Made by a program: the position numbers and the translations under genes. From positions 56,353,375-56,417,374 of the forward strand of contig CM026426.1 in NCBI GenBank assembly GCA_014871385.1: DNA of 64,000 nucleotides. The letters run 5' to 3'. Shown in pieces: positions 24,501 to 37,205 of the stretch (within the stretch, counting starts at the first letter, position 1; each line of letters begins with the position of its first letter). A model generated the notes under the pieces. That model was not told the origin of the DNA. It did not search any database and saw only the letters and a program-made list of their open reading frames with translations. This DNA comes from Ceratodon purpureus. Lineage: Eukaryota > Streptophyta > Bryopsida > Pseudoditrichales > Ditrichaceae.

Positions 24501-27230
24501 TCCTCACAGGTAATAAATTATCAAATTCTTTAAATATCTCAATTATTAATTTCTGATAGAAAATCAAACCTCCAACAAATGATAAAACAATAAAAAATAA
24601 GAGAAATTAAATACGTACCAGAAATAGATGTAGCACCTGGATAATCTGTAATTGTCCACAATACAATTGCACGTAAGGTGAAGTCTTGATGTCCAATAGG
24701 TTTGCTTATGTCACGAGCACGAACCCGGGTGACCATAACAATTGTTACTCCATAATTAGTGGTCTAAGATAGACGTCCATATTTTTAACCTGGAACTTTC
24801 CCGGAATGATCAAGGATAGAAAAATGAATTCTTTTTTCGTGGTAAGATGAGGTGGTAGATTATAAACTATAACTGCCACCGGAGTTATGCTATAAAAGGA
24901 ACTACGCAGTGATGATGGATTAAAACCATCTGATACAACTGCTAGTCTTAACCCCTCAAAAGTTGAATCAATGGTCATCACGATCTTCCATGATTCTGAA
25001 TCAATAACACTTCTGATATATCCATCATCGCTGCCTGGGGTATCATTTGTGGCAAAATGAGGGGCTGTACGGGGAGACGTATACAACTGTAAAAGCCTTG
25101 GAATGACTGGTTGAAAGCGCATAACCTGCCAATTTGTGATTCTAAGTTAAATATTGACTACTTGAAAAAACCAAAAGAATGTACTGAAACTACAATTTGA
25201 CATTACAAATTATAATACATATGAATCACCGTAATTTATTTATTTTTTAAATACTTACAAACTATCAAAATATTTTAGAAACTTATCTTATACTCTATCA
25301 TCTATGTGTTGACAACTTTTTGTACTATAACATGAAAATGCGAAAAAGTCAAATTGAGATAATACCATTCTGGAGGACTCTTGGTTAAGATTGTTTTTGT
25401 GGCGTCGTTGTGCTCCACAATGTGGACATGTTGTCATGTCTTAAAGTGTACGTCCATCAGGTAAATTTCCATAAAAAATCTCACAATCGTTCACACATGC
25501 GTCTATCAAAAGTGGCGGTAGACTCACAGGTTCAAGCAATTTCTTGGCCTCCCTGTGAGATGATGGCATTGTGTTTTCATTCAGTAACACTTTTTCCTTG
25601 AAAAGCTTGCAACAAATCATTATTGCAACACTTGTTACTAAATTAATAAATTGTGGTACATGAGGTGCTAGGAAGTTCATTTGTACATCAAGTAGTTTAA
25701 AGATAAGGAATTACAAGGACTCTCACAAATAGGTATTGATGCAAATTGTACTCTAAAAATTCTCACTACAAAAGTGTTGATTGAAAATTGTGTGGAAGAT
25801 TACCTAAGTAAGTCTGTTACACTGGTGTTACTCCATTTATGTTGAAGTTGCAGTTTTAATATTCTGAAAATTAATTCTTTTTCCCCCATCGTACTTTCGG
25901 GAAACAATTTTGGCACGGCAAACGACTCTGGATTAAAAAATTGTTCAATTGCTTCGGCTTGATTAGGATGCACAACCACATTAATATCTTCATCCGCATA
26001 GCTTATCTCCATGGATGAAGCAGCCTCGTGAACAATCAAATCGTCATGATATTCCTAATATAAGAGAAAAACACCAACACCACACTCAGTGTTACTGTTT
26101 TATATTCATAAAAAATGTTGAGTTATACTTGCTCCCATTAATTAATTATGAATAACTTCAATAAATCCTTCATGATTTTAAAATCAAATTAAAACTCAAC
26201 AGAAATAAATTACTTCTGCAAAGAATAAAGAAATTAATAAAAAAAATATAAAATCCCAACTTCAGAAAAACAATTTCTGAAATCTATGTAACCTGTTTTC
26301 AAAAGGAGTCAAATTTTGAAACAAAATTAGTAATTTTTAATTCTCCTGAGGGAAAGCTAAACCCCAATAAATGATCACAGCAAATAAAAATATAAAAATA
26401 AAAAAATAAATCCCAACTTCAACAAAATAAGTTCTTAAATTTTTTGTAAGCCATTTTCAAATGAGTCAGAATATTTTAAAAAACAAATACTTTCAATTAA
26501 TAACTACCCTATGAAAAAGCTAACCACCAACAAAAGATAAAAAAAATACAATAGAGGTTATAAAAATTTGGAAATTTATTCTGCTCGAGTTAGAGTTTTT
26601 GATTCTTCAATTATTGAATGACGGAGACCTTTTACTCTAAAAAATATATTGAAAAATAAATATTAACATTCAGAGAAATATGAACGGTACCTGTATTCGT
26701 CCCTTTCCACTAGTAGATTCGGAATTTGATGTTGCTGAGTCAATTGAAGTTGCACTGGCCAAAATTGCATCACAAGTCCAAGGACCATACAAGTGAAGCA
26801 AATGTTGATGAATGATGTCGCGAGTCTGCCATGCTCCACCTTTGCAACCATTACAATAACATGGGTAATATATTCCTCTCTCTGCAGATGGCTCTAAATC
26901 ACGTGGACCTCCTACCATAGGGCCAAACAGTTTTGTAACATGACGATTAATGATGCTAATTTTGTGCTTGTGTTCTCCTTTACACCTATCACAAAAACAA
27001 ATGTATCTGGGTTCTCTATTACCTTCTACAATTCTAGAAGATAAGAGACTACCAGATCCATCTACACTCATGTCATAATGAGATGGACTACTCCCAATAC
27101 TATCTGTTGATATATCACCACTTCCAGACAAACCACCACTGCCGCTGCTAGGCAAGTTGCTGCTATTGCCACTGCGCGAACCAGTATGAGATGAACTACC
27201 TCCACTACCAATTGATAAATCACTAGCCAT
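21542..27230 (-). pseudogene. CACTA TNP2-type transposase gene, six exons, several lesions (copy 1)
   Basis: Exons on the minus strand: 27230-26691 (Ser/Gly-rich start, then paired Cys blocks CFCDRCKGEHKHK and CYCNGCKGGAW like the transposase-associated domain), 26054-25804, about 25690-25366 (ACVNDCEIFYG, then CPHCGAQRR), 25125-24619 (VMRFQPVIPRLLQL, VVSDGFNPSSLRSS, PPHLTTKKEFIFLSLIIPGK), 23881-22755 (GYNGCYLC, LLDPMHISKNVCKSLLEH, then the DUF4218-type block GLKSHDFFNILHYQLPLAIRG and PEGSIAEGYL), and 22547-21542 (DUF4216-type block YVGVLEEILEITF and an acidic tail). Lesions: TAA at 25441-25443, TAA at 24745-24747 with an adjacent one-base shift, and a one-base loss near 23070. The start of exon 3 is unresolved. 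Most junctions join in phase, so it decayed recently. Confidence 0.85.
24265..24457. repeat. Degenerate 12-bp minisatellite in a TNP2 intron
   Basis: Imperfect repeats of GGTATCAGCAAG (for example GGTATCAGCAAGGG, GTATCAGAAAGA, GTTATCAGCAGGG) run for nearly 200 bp within the intron between 24618 and 23882. It is non-coding. Confidence 0.75.
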
Positions 27231-27731
27231 GATGTACTGCGTTCTCACAATGACAATTACAAAATGTATTAGAGACACAAGTTAATAGAAAGTGTTATTC
27301 TATATTATGCAATATATAATGCAACCGCTCTTTTATCAAGAAAAACTAGAATAAGAGGTCCACTCTTCTTTCAAATTAAATACTTACAATACATAGAACC
27401 TTCCAATTATAACTGACTCTTTTATTTTATTTGTTGCTTTTACTTTAGATTAATATCAACCATCCAACTAATGAAAAAGGAGAGAGCTTTTCCTTTTTAT
27501 TTCCCAGATTTAATTCCTAAAACTTTATCATTGATCGAACTAACAATCTATCACTTGTTTTAATGTCTATTTTCAAAATTAAATTCTAACTTTTATTCCT
27601 AAAAAGTATATTGTAATAGAATATATATTGCAATTGATAGATAAAGAGACTTTGCACCAACATTATGTTAATTGTGAATCGAACTATGTTTTTCTGCAGT
27701 GAATAATTCGCAATTGTAAGTGTTCTCTATA
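25681..27731. other. AT-rich introns and 5' flank of the TNP2 gene
   Basis: Apart from the exons at 26054-25804 and 27230-26691 this stretch is AT-rich intron. The 500 bp upstream of 27230, up to the LTR junction at 27732, should hold the TNP2 promoter. I see no clear TATA box and no other gene. Confidence 0.4.
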
Positions 27732-29352
27732 TTCAGAGTTTTCGTGTCAGAAACAGTAGTTGTCAATTGTGAGTTTGTGATTCTGTGGCTTCTTTACATG
27801 AAATTCTGCTTATGTATGGAATTCGAAATTACTTGAGGTCTGTGACTTCGGACGATACCTTTCAGGGTGAACCTGCCGTTTGATAAAAGTGATGACGTGA
27901 TGACAGTTCACATGGTTGAATTCGTGACATTGTAGGAAGAGTTTGAGCAAGTGTTAGGGAAATAGTTTGAGCACGGGTTGGTTGCCTTTGATCTTTTTTT
28001 CACTGAGTTTTGTTTATAGGGATTGGTTGTTCTTTACTGAAATTTGGAAGTTAAAGCATTTGATCCAAGCTGCAGATCAAGTAGATGGATAGATTGTTGT
28101 GAACAGATAGGTGTTAGGGAAATTGTTTGAGCAGGTGTTAGGGAAATAGTATGAGCAGGTGTTCGGGAAATAGTTTCAGGGTGAACCTGCCGTTTGATCT
28201 GAAGTGGCAATCTCTGAGAGATTTTCGCGATACAGCTGCCTGGCTGAGGCAGAAAGCTCCTGGTGTTGCGACGCAGCTCCGACAACCTTGTGTCCTGTAG
28301 CACGACGTGGTATCCGTATTCCTCCGGAAGGCACTTATTTGACACTAAACACCCTCCAAAGTAAACCACTCCGTGTTCGTTCCCACGAAGACCTATAGTT
28401 TTCTTCCTTTTAGATTTTAACGGAAATCACCACCGGTGTCCGACCGTATTCCGTCTTACAACCGGTTGGCCGAATCCGGTAGTTTTTGCCTCGTTCCTAT
28501 TTTCCGGCTTTTTAGACTAGTGGCCGGTTCCCACTGATCCGTCTATCCTTTCAAGTGGCTGGATTTTCCACCGTCCCGTGACTTAAAGTGGCTGGACACC
28601 CCACTGTTCCTATCTACCACCCGAGAAGTGGAGTAATAATCCTTCCGTATGACTAGGGACCGGTCCGGATAACTACTCAGTGCCGGTTATGGATACGGAA
28701 ATCATACTACAATGACATCACCTTACGGTTACACGGTATTCTACTATACTATCTCCCTTCCGGATTGGTTCGCAGTAGGATATCCGGCTTTTATCCCATC
28801 TACAGGAAGCGACCGGTCCGTTTCCGGATCCCGGTGTACACACGGCTCTCCGTGTCCTTGAGACTACCAGCCCTGCTGCAATACATCTCTCCTTCCCTAC
28901 GGACTCCTTCCGGGACTGGAAACCGTCAACACTCGACGCTTGACACCTCCCTAGTCTCTCCGGGCGCTCTCCAGACCATCCTACTGTTCAACACTCCTCC
29001 GGAACACTACTGAAGACAATAGTACCACAAACCATACGGCAACGGACCCGTCAGCAGCCGGTTGACACAACAAATCCAAAAGTATATTCTCAATTGCAAC
29101 AACAAAACGGCGTACAAAAACAAGGCCCCGGCCTTGGAAAAACGTCTAACTTAAATACTAAAACCTATCGGTTCCTAAAGCGACCAAGTGGCCCACCGAG
29201 ATCCAGAAATTCCGGATCTCGGATCCGGGAATCCCGGACCGGTGGCCGCCTTCTATTCCTAGTTGCTGCCGTTATCTATCCGGATTGGCAGCCGGGTGCA
29301 CTGGAGCCCCATCGTTAGTCGCTGCCATTTTATCCGGTCCCTATCCTAAACC

Positions 29353-31211
29353 CTACTCCTTGTGCTTATCGAGCCGGGGACTGTGCCGGGTTCCGTCCAA
29401 CCGTTCCTTCTTCTGTACCCGCTTCAGTTTCTTCAACGAGGGGCCTTCTTCCGGAGTCTCAGATGCCGACGGTTCACTGGACTTCCGGGATCGTTCTGCT
29501 TGAACCGCCGGGGATGGAGATCGTGCCGCCACCGGAACTGCGCTGAGATCCACCTGGAGCGTTTCCGGAGATCCCTGTACCGGCATAAAACCTTCCGGTG
29601 GTGGTCTCTGGTCCGGTCCCAAAGGGATGTTTCCGGGGTTAACAGTCTCGACTCCAGCCAAATTGGGTAGGGTGTGCAGACTGCTCAAGGTATCCGGGAT
29701 AGGATCCTCCAGTGGGTGTCCTACCTCCTGTTGGGCTGACCGGATGGCCGACCGTATCGGAGAGGCTGGAGGCGGCACCGGTTCCCTGGGTGGGGACGGT
29801 GGTCTGGGCTCCTCTCGATCTGCCGGTGGCCCTGATGACGGACCGGCCTCTGCGGAACCGAGGATCTCCACCAAGTTCTTCATCTGCGTCCAAGTGTCCT
29901 TCATCACCTGCGTCCGGTCGTGCATGAACTTTATAATCTTCTTCATAGTCGGATCCGGCTGACGGGTCAAGAAGGCTTGGTAAACGGCGCACTGATTTCC
30001 CACATCTACCGGAAGAGCTAAAGTGGCCTTGATCTCAGCGACCGACCGGATGGCCTCGACTGCCCGGTCACGGGCGTCACTGAAATCCTTCCGGGCATCA
30101 AGCACCTCCTGCTCGAGCTTCTGATTCCTCTCCCGGTACTTCGCTAGCCGGTCCATGTGCTTGTCCTGGAGACCGGCCAAGTCCCGGTGCTTGCGAAGAA
30201 TACTCAGGCAATCCTCCAACCGGTCCGTCTCCGTAATGGACATTACCTCCCTAGCCAACCGGCCCTCCGCCTGCCTAGTCGACTGTAGGAACCGGGCATA
30301 CGTCGAAGCCTGCTCAGATAGGTTAACTAAGTCCTGGTACGGATCCCCGGTGTGCGCCGGTGGTCCGGTGGGCTGTTGGACCTCCGTGTTCAAGGTTCGC
30401 TTGGCCGGTGTGGGAGTCCGTGGTGATCCGGATGGCTGTCCCTTCTCCGGGCTGGGGCGGGGTCTCTTAGCCGGCGTGGGGGAGACCTCGATAACATCAT
30501 CATCATCGTCCTGATCGGACACTTCTTCCGGTTCAGCGAACTGCTGATAGCTTATGATCTCATCGTACTCCCGGATCTCCTCAGGACTCAACAGCCCCTT
30601 GTGACGGTAGAGGTGAATGAGGCAAGACGGAAGGCAGGTGGCCTGCTTCTTGGTCTTCCGGAGATTGGCTACCTGCCGGTCGATTATCGTCTTCATCATG
30701 ACACCCCAGTCTACCGTGAATTCACCGATCATGGCCCCAATGAAAACGGACGCCCACTTGATGGTTATCCGTTTGGGCTTTTCCGGATGGAAAATAGGGT
30801 TCATAAACCCTACTACTCTCCGGGCCTCCGGACTCGCGATGTCCTCCAGCTCCATCCTTCTCTCGGATCTCCGGACCCCTTGAGATACCGGTGTACGAAC
30901 TCCCGGGTCTCCGGTGTCGAGACCTCTCCAGAGTTCTTGAAACCATACGTATCCCTCCAGACTTGTGCAGTCCACTTATCCGGCTCTCCCCGGATGGTTC
31001 CTCGATTCTCGGGATTCTTGATGAGGATCTCATGGGCCGGAAGGGCATGCTTCCAACCCCATGCCTTGTCCAGTAGGACCTCACAACCCATAGATTCTAA
31101 GGCGGTCCGGAGGAGCTCCCTCTCCCTCTCGTCTGCCGGCATCAACGGCATTACCCGTTGTACCCTGAACAACTGTCCTTCCGCCGCCGGTTCCTTCCCC
31201 TTTCTACCCAT
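29353..31211 (-). pseudogene. LTR-encoded ORF protein of Gypsy B, 3' LTR copy (frameshifted)
   Basis: Same protein as at 38827-40686, but one C is missing near 30852 (CAGCTCCATCC against CAGCTCCCATCC in the other copy). The frame breaks after about 118 codons. Downstream of the shift the reading frame is open to the stop at 29353. The remaining differences from the intact copy are single substitutions. Confidence 0.85.
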
Positions 31212-31411
31212 TCTGCTAAGTCCTCCTCTCCGTCACTCCGGTAACACCTGCACGCACGATCCTCACCACAATCTCTCGCCTAACGGAAACACTTCCGTCT
31301 CACCTTCTCTCTCCTACCGTCCAACCCTAACTGCGCCCTCCGCCTTAGAACGCAAGGACCCGGCGTGCCACAAAATGACAAAGAGAAAGGAGGAGCACGG
31401 CTATTCTTCCT

Positions 31412-31420
31412 CCTTTTATA
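31412..31420 (-). promoter_or_regulatory. TATA box in 3' LTR of Gypsy B
   Basis: TATAAAAGG on the minus strand, about 200 bp before the LTR ORF start at 31211. It is identical to the box in the other LTR. Confidence 0.65.
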
Positions 31421-31800
31421 CCTGCCCTCACGCCCACCCGTTCGTAGCTCATCATGACGGACGGTCGTAGCCCTTCATCATTGGACGGTCGCGACCGGCG
31501 GCGTTTTAATGGTTGCAGCCATTCTCCCCGTGTGCGTTGTACCTTTTGGTGGTTATCCTTAAGTCTACCGTGTCAGGGTTCTGTCATACGGACTGTACCC
31601 CTCTCCTCCACCGCAGACGACCGGATCTCATCCGGCTGACCTTCCGGTCTCTTATTTATTCGGCCAACCGTCTTAACCGGTTGTTTCACTTATCGGCTTA
31701 GTACTTCCGTATTTCTAACATAAAATTTTTAAATTTTTATCATTTTCCTACCGGAATTAGTATTCCGGTGTGTCAACCGTCGAAATCACTTTCCACATTA

Positions 31801-31808
31801 CCCCTTTT
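31801..31808 (-). other. Polypurine tract of Gypsy B
   Basis: AAAAGGGG on the minus strand overlaps the end of pol (the stop is TGA at 31811-31809) and lies three bases before the LTR start TGTGG. It primes plus-strand DNA synthesis and sets the LTR edge at 31797. Confidence 0.8.
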
Positions 31809-34800
31809 TCACCCGTGAGCGTCCTCGCGAACGTCATCCGGTCTGTACTGTTTGAACCGGGATCCATTCACCCTAGTCTCCATTGGATAGCCTTCTAGAT
31901 CTGAAAGTTGTAATGACCCATTGGAATAAATCTTATCAACCCGGAACGGTCCCATCCAGCGAGTATGTAACTTACCCGGAAAATTCTTGTACCGGCTGTC
32001 ATAGACTAGAACCAATCCTCCTTCTTCGATTCCTTTATCCATTGTGATTCGCTTGTCATACACTTCCTTCCTTTTTGCTTGGACCTCCTTTGTCCGCTCC
32101 AATGCCTCCATCCGGTGTTCCTCCATCCGGTCGATGACCTGTAGGCGGTGGTCGAGTGCATCCGTTTTATCTCCGTGGTTGGCCGCGAGCACCCTCAACG
32201 TCTCTACTTCCGTTTCGATTGACTGAAGTACCTCCTGTCCGTATACCAGATAATACGGAGTCCGTCCGGTCGTACTCTTGTGCGCCGTGTTGTACGCATA
32301 GACGGCTGAGGTCAGTTTCCGGTCCCAGTCTGTCTTATGTGAGGTCACTACTTTGGTCAGAATCTTACAAATTATTCCGTTGGCACGTTCTGTTAATCCG
32401 TTTGCCTTAGGATTGTACGGTGTGGTCTTCCGGTGTTTGACCTCGTACTGGTTGGTCAGACCGGCCACCACTTCGTTCAGGAAATGTGTTTCCCGGTCGC
32501 TCACTATCTCCAACGGATGGCCAAAACGCATCATTATCCTTTCGAATATGAACCGGGCGGATGTCTCGGCGTCATTTTTCCGGGTGGCCCTGGCTTCTAC
32601 CCACTTTGTGGCGTAGTCCGTCGCCAAAATGATGTACCGGTGCCTCTGAGTGCCTAACGGTTGAATTGGCCCAATAAAATCGACTCCCCATTTTTCAAAC
32701 GGTGCTAGGGGAACAATGGGAGTTAGCGGCCAGTGATGCCGGACGGCCGGAGCTCCTATCCGTTGGCAGGGGTCGCATTCTTTTATAGATTGATGAACAT
32801 CCCGATGAAGGTGTAGCCACCAGTATCCGGCCTCACGGATCTTCTGTACGGTGATGACGGATGCATAGTGTCCTCCGGCCGGTCCATCGTGCAGAGCCCG
32901 GATGACCTTCCGGCGATAGATGGGTTCTAGGCAGCGTCTGAGTTTTTCATCCGCCCCTAGTTTGAAAAGTAATTCTCCGACTAGAAAGTACGGTGCCACC
33001 CGGTGCTGGAACACACTTTTCTCCTCCCTACTCAGTCCTTCCGGATACCTCTGAGTCTGGAGATAGTTCTTAATCCGCTGAAGGTCCTGGTCCTCCCCTT
33101 CATCCTCCTGAATTTGGTAGACGGAAGACGTCTCTCCTGCGACCGGAAGGTCGCGGGGGTCCGGTATATCCTGTATACTGGTACCAACCGGGTATTCTTC
33201 CGGAAATTCATCCGGAAACTCTGAAGATATCTCCTCCTTGCTCTCTTTTCCCCGTTGTCGCGACAAGTAATCTGCATTGAGGTTAGACTTCCCGGATTTG
33301 ACAATAACTTCGTAGTTGAACTCCTGAAGAAGTAATATCCACCTGGCCAACCTTCCGGACAGATCCGGTTTGTTGACTAGATACTTCAGCGAGTCATGAT
33401 CCGTATGGAAGATGACTTTGTACCCCAATAGGTAATGGCGAAACTTCTTGCACGCATAAATGACGGCTAGAGCCTCCCGTTCGGTTGTCGTATAATTTTT
33501 CTCCGCCGGATTCATCTGCCGGCTGGCATAATAGATGGGTCTTTCCCAGCCCTCGTCATCCAATTGCCATAGAATAGCTCCCACACACCAACCGGAGGCA
33601 TCCAAAGTGACATGGAAAGATTTCGACCAGTCCGGTGGTGCTAGTATAGGGGCTGTGACCAACTGTCTCTTCAATTCTTCAAAGGCCTGTTGACGGATTT
33701 CCGTCCAGAGGTACTCTTCTTCCTTCTTGAGCAGCTCCGTCAGTGGCATTGCCAACCGGGCATAGTTCTCAATGAACCTCCGGTAGTATCCCACACACCC
33801 CAGAAATCCTCTGAGTTCCCGGAGGTTGGTGGGAGCAAGAAGGGCCAACATGACTATCACTTTTGCTACATCCACTGCTATTCCCTTCCGACTGACTATG
33901 TGTCCGAGCAATAGTCCAGCTAACATACCAAAAAAACACTTGCCCGGATGGAGCTTGAGTTTAGTCTCCCGGCATCGCTGGAACGTCTTCCGGAGATAGT
34001 CCAGATGTTCCACCCATTGGCTAAACACCGCAAAGTCGTCAATGAAAACTTCCAAGAAATGTTTTAAGAAATCCTGAAAGATGTCCATCATCAACCGTTG
34101 AAAAGTTCCGGGAGCATTGCACAATCCGAAAGGCATCCAATTGAAAGCGTAGGTACCCCAATCGGTGGTAAAAGTAGTTTTCAGTTGGTCCTCCTTCCGG
34201 ATACTGCCGGTACTGCCTTTGGCGAACCGGAACCGCTCCCTCCATTAGGTCGATGTGGTGTTCGCCCAGTTCCGGCGGTATACCCACCAGATCCAATGGG
34301 AGCCAGGCGAAGACGTCATCGTATTCCGTAAGCAGTTCCAAATACTGAGCCCGCTCCCGGTCCGTCAGTCCCTTTCCCAAATAGAAAGTCCTACCGGCTT
34401 CCGTCTTCACTGCTTCGTAATCCTCCGGTGCTACCACATTCTTGACCGGTTCGGTAGCATCCGTTCCTACGGACCCCGGAAGGGCTGACCATGGTAGGTC
34501 ACTGGTCCTGGACCCGGATATCCCTGTTTTGATTACCCCGGCTGCAAACTGTTCTCTAATCCATTCGGAGGTCAATGGAACGCTTGCTTCTCCTAAGGCC
34601 CTGTCATCGTCCTTCCTGACTTCCGGTGGTCGGTTCGGTACTTCGGTCCCATCCGGCTTCCGTTCCGGTACCGGGTTGCGGAATCCCAGGTCTTCTTCTG
34701 ATACCTCCCAAAACTCTTGAACATGATATGACTGCAGGGAATCCGAGTTTTCTGATCCTGTCCAATCGGAAGTGTAACCATCCGTCTCACTTGTTTCCCC

Positions 34801-35712
34801 CAGGTGGAGCTCCGGTTTCCATGATAGCAGAACAGCCGGATCTCCGAAAGTAAAAGCCTTCTTCGCCCAATTTACCTTGACTCCGGCTAGATATAGCCAT
34901 GGTCGCCCTAGTAAAAGGGGAAACGGATTTCCTTCCTCCACCCGGATAACCAAATAATTGAGCGGATAAGTGAGTCCGGAAATCTTTGTAGGTACTGCCG
35001 ATAGTTTTCCCACTGGTACTACTCGAGACTGGTCTGCCATCCGTAAGGTCTGATTGGTAGGCTCAAAGACAGTGTACCCTAAATCGTTGGCCGTACTCTC
35101 CAGTAGTAGATTTACTCCAGATCCTCCATCTACCGGTACCTTCTGGATAATACATCCGTCGATCTCCACAGCTATTTCCGGAGCCCCGAAATCCTCCATC
35201 TCGGCAAAATTAACTGCGACGGAAGGCAGCTTGATCTTCCGTTTCCGGGTCCGGATTAAGCCTGACTTAACCTGCTTTTGATAATTAGGATTATCATGTA
35301 ACAGTTGTCCGATGGTGACATTGGCCGGCTGGCGTTGAATATCTTGGAGGATGTCGTACCTGTCGGCTTTCGCCCGGACCTCCGGTTGGATAATTTCCGG
35401 AATCTCGCTGAATGTCACCTTCCGGCTCTCCTGTACTTGAGGTAACCCAGCAATTACTTCCGGTCCAATGTCCGGCATAGTTGGTAGGGTCTTGACCCCT
35501 TTTTCAACCGGGACCGTCTCCGGGGGCACCTCCTTTTCTGATTCCCCGGATGTCTCTGAAGATTCCGGTCGGCTACTCTCTTTCCTCTGTGACCTGGTCC
35601 GAACACCGGACTTCCTCTTCTTCTTTTCTGAATCCTGTCTACGGGTGGAACTACGCGAACTGACCTGATGGATACCCACGCCGGTCTCTCCTCGTGGCTC
35701 CACCGGTAACCG
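31809..35712 (-). pseudogene. Pol of Gypsy B: protease, RT (internally deleted), RNase H, integrase
   Basis: It is in the gag frame directly after the TGA at 35715-35713. The protease shows VDGGSGVNLLL and FPLLLGRPWLY. The RT keeps its start (VPVRQRQYR) and then jumps at about 34195 to the TTFTTDWG block. The intervening fingers and first catalytic-Asp region are deleted, and the frame shifts at the junction. From 34136 the frame is open: MPFGLCNAPGTFQR, the catalytic FIDDF box, RNase H (TLDASGWCVGA, TEREALAV), integrase zinc region (H..H..CDPC), catalytic core WGVDFIGP, SDRETHF and ANGLTERANG (D, D, E present; SDRE replaces the usual SDRG), and the C-terminal MGPFRVDKI. There is no chromodomain. 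It cannot make a working RT as it stands. Confidence 0.9.
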
Positions 35713-35715
35713 TCA
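35707..35715 (-). promoter_or_regulatory. Putative gag-pol readthrough site, TGA CGG TTA (Gypsy B)
   Basis: Gag ends at TGA 35715-35713, and pol continues in the same frame with CGG TTA. A CCGGT...ACCGG stem-loop can form shortly downstream. The same TGA-CGG-TT context is at the same point in the diverged element A, which argues for selection rather than accidental decay. Confidence 0.62.
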
Positions 35716-37205
35716 ACTTGTCGGATTCTCTACCCCGTCCTTGTGTCCGTAGTTGAGTCCGGTACGCTCACGGGGAGGTTCTTCCACCTGTTTATAGATA
35801 GCCCTAGGTCTAACCGGTTGTTGGCATTGAGGTGACTTATGGCCGTACTGACCACAGTTTTGACACGGAAGTTCCAACGGTGCGCCTTGACCTCCTCGGT
35901 GTGGACAATTGTTAGCATAATGACCGGCTTCTCCACAAATATAACAGCATCCAAACTGACGTTCCACGGAGAGAGGTGGTCGTGCCGGCGGGGCCGGATG
36001 TCCACCGGATGGATAGCCCATTCCGGGTCGAGGTCTGATAACCGGCTGCATCATCCGTCCACGGCCATAGGCAGGGTTTACCTGGTAAACCGGTAGCATC
36101 TCCACTTCCTCCTCTTCATAAGCAGGTTCCGCAAAGAATACTGACCCCTCTTCATCCACAAACTGCACTCTCTTGGGCGCTCCGTGTGGGCATTCCCGGT
36201 TGTAATGTCCCGGCTTTCCGCAGTTGGTGCACCACACGTTGTTCCGGACGGTGGGTAGTGCCTTCCGTGCCTTCTTCTCTTCCGCCATCTGGACTTTAAG
36301 TTCTTCAATGCTGTTCACCAGATCTTTGATCATCCGTTTCTCTGATGGGTATTCCTCCTTTACTCGGACTATCGTCCGTTCTTTCTCCTTCCGGTAGCCT
36401 TTGCTACCTGACGCCTTCCGGTGTGAGCGATCCTCTTCACTGCTGCTACTTCCGGTTTCCGAGCTATCTTCGGAGCTGGATCCACTGGATTCTGAACTAG
36501 AATCCCGGTTCCTCCGGACCTTTCGAAGACGTCTAGAGGTCTTCCCTGCCTTACGGTACTGCCGTATGGACTGCTTGGAGTTTTCATAGTTCTGGGCGGC
36601 CTCCATAGCCTCCGGCAAGGCTGGGGCCGGGTCTGCCTTACTTGGAATCCCATCCGGTCGGGTAACCCAGCGACGTACCATTCTACCTGGATACTATTTG
36701 CGATTCCGAGACTTAGTTTATGAATTAAACTCCTAACCCTCTGTCCGTACCGGCGGACTGACTCTTCCGGCTCTATCCGGATTTTACTAAGTTTTCCCAA
36801 TGTGCGGGCTTCTCCTCCTACCTCCCGGAAGGCCCTCCGGAAGGCATCAGATAGCAAACCCCAACTTCTTCGCACGTTGTCCGGTTCCTCTTGGTACCAC
36901 TGGAGTGCCTCCTTCTTGAGTAGTCCCTGGAACAACCGTAACTTGATTGCTTCGTCCTCTTGGTTGGCGGCAGCCGTGGCGTTGAACTCGCTTAGCCATT
37001 CGTCCACGTCCTCCCGGCCATCGCCCCTGAACTTCCGATACTTCAGTCTAGAGAACGTCCGGGCCATAGGAAGACCCGCTACCGGCCCTCCGGCCACCGG
37101 CCCGGGTGGTACTGTCCCACCCTGACCTCCGGATCCGGAAGTCCCGGCTATCTCTAGATCTGTGTCTTCAACAAGTTCTGCTCTAGTAGTGACGAATGGT
37201 CTGGC
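35713..37205 (-). pseudogene. Gag of Gypsy B, start missing, one frameshift
   Basis: Coding begins abruptly at the LTR junction with no start codon. It reads through ELVEDTDLEIAG and the capsid-like KYRKFRGDGREDVDEWL block, shifts frame once near 36625, then continues through EAMEAAQNYENSKQ, a Ser-rich linker and three CCHC knuckles: CTNCGKPGHYNREC, CYICGEAGHYANNC and CQNCGQYGHKSPQC. It ends NPTS-TGA. The knuckles bind the RNA genome. Loss of the 5' end together with the primer site suggests a deletion between LTR and gag. Confidence 0.87.

Larger units (their letters stand above)
27732..31798 (-). repeat. 3' LTR of Gypsy B
   Basis: In the element's direction it begins TGTGGAAAG at 31797, just after a polypurine tract, and its match to the other copy ends at 27732. 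The last 13 bp (27732-27744), beyond a CA at 27746-27745, are shared by both copies, so the exact end is uncertain. It contains a frameshifted copy of the LTR ORF. Confidence 0.85.

Noticed and set aside
31513..31701. Plus-strand ORFs within the Gypsy B LTR and interior
   Set aside because: Antisense shadows of the minus-strand LTR and pol sequence, repeated identically in the other LTR.
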